Below are positions 7,927 through 9,780 of a stretch of 9,780 nt of DNA, in pieces. This DNA is from Bacteroidota bacterium. GTDB taxonomy: Bacteria; Bacteroidota; Bacteroidia; Bacteroidales; VadinHA17. A program made the translations under genes and the position numbers. The DNA is taken from contig JAUWMO010000112.1 of the NCBI GenBank assembly GCA_030613125.1, positions 1 through 9,780 of the forward strand, given 5' to 3'. Position 1 is the first letter of the stretch. Every line of letters begins with the position of its first letter. The notes beneath the pieces are model-generated. The model was not told the DNA's origin. It worked only from the letters and a program-made list of their open reading frames with translations, and searched no databases.

Positions 7927-9495
7927 ATGAAAGAACAAGATTCTAAAATACCGGGTCGGTTAACACGGCGTGACTTATTAAAAAGCCTTGCTACTGTCCC
8001 TGTTCTGGGAGCTTTTGCTTATGGTTATTTTAAGAAAAGGAAATATGACAGGATGCTGAATTCCAGGATCCTTGAGGAGCTTGGTATGGATCAGGAAACT
8101 CCTCCTGAATCTCAGCCTGTATCATCAGGAGGGAAACCAATACGATTGGGTATTATTGGATCTGGTAGTAGGGGAACTCAATTGCTGAGAGCTGCCGGTT
8201 TTGTAACTCCTGATTGGATTGATGATATAAAGAAAGCGGCATTGGATAACCCCGCTGACAGGAGATATAAAGAATACATGGAGCAGGAAGATTTGAATCT
8301 GGTGATAAACGGAGTATGTGATATTTTTGATTCTCATGCAGAAAGAGCACTTGCCGCTGCAGGAAATCCTTCCAGAAATGGCACAGATGCAAAACCCACA
8401 CATCAGGTAAAAAGATATCGTACCTATAAAGAACTTTTAGCGGCCGATGACATTGATGCAGTCATTATTGCCACTCCTGACCATTGGCATGGACCAATAA
8501 CCATTGAGGCAGCCAGGAATGGCAAACATGTATATTGTGAAAAACCAATGACCTGGACTGTTCCTGAAACTTATGTAGTCAGAGAGGAAGTAAAAAGGAA
8601 CAAAATTGTATTTCAACTCGGGCACCAGGGACGGCAAACTGAAAGTTATAAAAAAGCCAGGGAAGCCATCAGGAAGAATATCCTTGGGAAAGTGAGCCTG
8701 GTGGAAGTTACTACCAACAGGAATAGCCCGAATGGAGCCTGGGTTTACGCTATACACCCTGACGCGAGTCCTAAAACAATTGATTGGGAACAGTTTATTG
8801 GTCCTGCTCCATGGCACGATTTTAACCTTGAACGGTTTTTCCGGTGGAGATGCTGGTGGGATTACAGTACAGGTCTTTCGGGTGATCTGTTAACACATGA
8901 GTATGATGCTATGAACCAGATACTCGACCTTGGTATTCCTAAATATGCTACTTCGTCAGGAGGGATCTACTATTTTAAGGATGGCAGGACAGTTCCCGAT
9001 GTTCTTCATACAGTATTTGAATTTCCTGAAAGGGATATTACCATGTTGTACAGTGCCACCCTGGCTAGCAGTAAAAGGCGCGGTAAAGTGATAATGGGAC
9101 ATGATGCAAGTATGGAGATTGGAAATACACTTACCATAATGGCTGACCAGAATTCTACAAGGTTCAGTGAAAATATAGAAAATAATATTATTGATCCTTC
9201 AAGACCGATCTATTCATATATACCCGGACGTAAAAACGTCGATGCAGTTACATCTGCAACTGAACAATACTTTGCAGGTCGCGGACTTTTGTATACGTAC
9301 AGGGGTGGAAAAAGAATTGATACAACCCACTTACATATCAGGGAATGGATTGAAGCCATTCGTAATGGCGGAAAAACCAGTTGTGATATTGAGCATGGTT
9401 TTGAAGAGGCTATGGCAGCACACATGGGCACTATTGCCTTTAAGGAGGGTAGAAAAGTGGAATGGGATGCTGAGAATGAAAAGATCATTTTATGA
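7927..9495 (+). CDS. Tat-exported Gfo/Idh/MocA-family NAD(P)-dependent oxidoreductase
   Basis: The 522-residue protein opens with a twin-arginine motif TRRDLLK (13-19) and a hydrophobic stretch (20-35), so it is probably exported folded with its cofactor. No AxA cleavage site is obvious and the helix is followed by KKRK (36-39), so it may stay anchored. After a linker the Rossmann domain begins with IRLGIIGSGSRG (72-83). PDHWHGP (184-190) and the family's EKP motif (205-207, catalytic Lys K206) follow. The C-terminal domain starts near 255, with DYSTGLSGDLLTHEYD (312-327) holding H324 and nearby Asp residues typical of the active site. An insertion at 93-160 lengthens the first half compared with minimal ~350-residue members. 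Relatives oxidise sugars at C3 or, in GH109, use NAD for glycoside hydrolysis. With two DUF1080 genes upstream, C3 oxidation of a glycoside is the likeliest role. The substrate is unknown. Confidence 0.9.
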   Translation: MKEQDSKIPGRLTRRDLLKSLATVPVLGAFAYGYFKKRKYDRMLNSRILEELGMDQETPPESQPVSSGGKPIRLGIIGSGSRGTQLLRAAGFVTPDWIDDIKKAALDNPADRRYKEYMEQEDLNLVINGVCDIFDSHAERALAAAGNPSRNGTDAKPTHQVKRYRTYKELLAADDIDAVIIATPDHWHGPITIEAARNGKHVYCEKPMTWTVPETYVVREEVKRNKIVFQLGHQGRQTESYKKAREAIRKNILGKVSLVEVTTNRNSPNGAWVYAIHPDASPKTIDWEQFIGPAPWHDFNLERFFRWRCWWDYSTGLSGDLLTHEYDAMNQILDLGIPKYATSSGGIYYFKDGRTVPDVLHTVFEFPERDITMLYSATLASSKRRGKVIMGHDASMEIGNTLTIMADQNSTRFSENIENNIIDPSRPIYSYIPGRKNVDAVTSATEQYFAGRGLLYTYRGGKRIDTTHLHIREWIEAIRNGGKTSCDIEHGFEEAMAAHMGTIAFKEGRKVEWDAENEKIIL

Positions 9496-9575
9496 AAGAA
9501 AAAAAAGTAATTAGACATTTTAGTGAAGCTTCTAATTTAGAAAAAGTTAAACAGAAAATCATGAAATATCTCTGA
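9492..9575 (+). CDS. 27-codon ORF overlapping the oxidoreductase stop (small protein or gene remnant)
   Basis: ATG at 9492 overlaps the TGA of the oxidoreductase gene in an ATGA arrangement, the usual layout for translational coupling. The frame encodes 27 residues, very rich in Lys and Glu (MKEKKVIRHFSEASNLEKV at the start), with no signal peptide or membrane segment. Its TGA stop (9573-9575) coincides with the first base of the outer arm of the inverted repeat beginning at 9575. It may be a real small protein, a chance ORF, or the 5' stub of a longer downstream gene cut off by insertion of the repeat. No homologue is recognised. Confidence 0.3.
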   Translation: MKEKKVIRHFSEASNLEKVKQKIMKYL

Positions 9576-9666
9576 CTCTCCCCCTGTCCTCCTTTGTCGG
9601 ACATCCCCCTCTCTACCGGTAGAGAGGGGGGGTGTGCAGGCCTTGTGCGTATGCGAGGGGGTGAGT
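9575..9666. repeat. Compound inverted repeat (REP/MITE-like foldback element)
   Basis: Outer arms 9575-9585 and 9656-9666 pair over 10 of 11 positions. They enclose a small hairpin (TGTCC at 9585-9589 with GGACA at 9599-9603) and a perfect palindrome of 13-nt arms at 9605-9630. The C- and G-rich composition stands out sharply from the AT-rich neighbourhood, which suggests an intergenic repeat family or non-autonomous mobile element. No U-rich tract follows it, so it is not a standard intrinsic terminator, although it could block transcription or protect mRNA 3' ends. Copies elsewhere in the genome cannot be seen from here. Confidence 0.6.
9605..9630. repeat. Perfect 26-bp palindrome at the core of the foldback element
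   Basis: The arms CCCCCTCTCTACC (9605-9617) and GGTAGAGAGGGGG (9618-9630) are exact reverse complements with no spacer, centred on ACCGGT. As RNA this would form a very stable hairpin with a small loop, and as DNA it could extrude a cruciform. A symmetrical protein-binding site is also possible. Two further G residues extend the right arm only. Confidence 0.85.
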
Positions 9667-9686
9667 AAGAACTATGAAGGATGAAC

Positions 9687-9732
9687 GATTAACTGTTAAT
9701 TGTCAGTTAACCGTTAACCGTTGTTGTTAATA
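9687..9732. repeat. AAC/GTT-rich short repeat tract
   Basis: TTAACTG (9689-9695) and CAGTTAA (9704-9710) form a 7-nt inverted repeat with an 8-nt spacer. GTTAACC then occurs twice in tandem (9706-9712, 9713-9719) and the start of a third unit follows. Similar low-complexity GTTAAC runs are common between genes in Bacteroidota. Together with the element at 9575-9666 it fills most of the gene-free right edge. No ORF or promoter was found between 9576 and 9780. Confidence 0.5.
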
Positions 9733-9780
9733 TGTGTTATGGGAAATTTGAAAAGCTCTAAAACAAAAAAAATCACTTTA

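Noticed and set aside
7927..9495. Specific assignment as a GH109 glycosidase
   Set aside because: The family-level match is clear, but no residue pattern seen here separates GH109 from sugar dehydrogenases, and the DUF1080 neighbours favour C3 oxidation.
9605..9630. Intrinsic transcription terminator
   Set aside because: The hairpin is strong but is followed by a GC-rich segment with no run of T, so the standard terminator signature is missing. It is reported as a repeat instead.

Overview
The window looks like chromosomal DNA from a member of the Bacteroidota, probably an environmental Bacteroidales/Marinilabiliales-type organism. The evidence is the AT-rich composition, A-rich leaders without Shine-Dalgarno motifs, one exact TAnnTTTG promoter element, a signal peptide with Gln just after the predicted cleavage site, and the gene families present. 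The genus assignment is inference. No rRNA, tRNA, CRISPR array, transposase or phage gene was seen.

Left block, minus strand (1-2931). A CPA-type cation:proton antiporter with a fused C-terminal TrkA/RCK regulatory region (2931-1009) is followed after 20 nt by amrS (988 to beyond the left edge). AmrS is the radical SAM member of the AMMECR1/MEMO/radical-SAM trio. The two genes probably share a transcript. Any amrA or amrB partner would lie outside the window.

Divergent intergenic region (2932-3180). It carries a good Bacteroidota promoter for the rightward genes and a weak candidate for the leftward ones.

Right block, plus strand (3181-9575). Five exported or membrane proteins are encoded in one direction: two DUF1080/3-keto-disaccharide hydrolase-fold proteins (3181-3957, 4051-4695), a large secreted M14-family zinc carboxypeptidase-like protein with a Cys-less GATase1-like C-terminal region (4700-7339), a four-helix DoxX-like membrane protein (7376-7888), and a Gfo/Idh/MocA oxidoreductase with a Tat signal (7927-9495). 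A 27-codon ORF overlaps the last stop codon as ATGA and ends exactly where a foldback repeat starts. The gaps between the last four large genes are 4, 36 and 38 nt, which suggests an operon.

Taken together, the DUF1080 pair and the Tat-exported oxidoreductase fit an oxidative route of glycoside breakdown in the periplasm: NAD-dependent oxidation at sugar C3, then cleavage of the 3-keto-glycoside. DoxX may be a link to the membrane quinone pool. The role of the M14 protein is unexplained. This assembly is the most interesting part of the window, but its substrate and biochemistry are inferred from families.

Right edge (9576-9780). No gene was seen. It holds a roughly 92-nt compound inverted repeat with a perfect 26-bp palindrome at its core, followed by an AAC/GTT-rich repeat tract.
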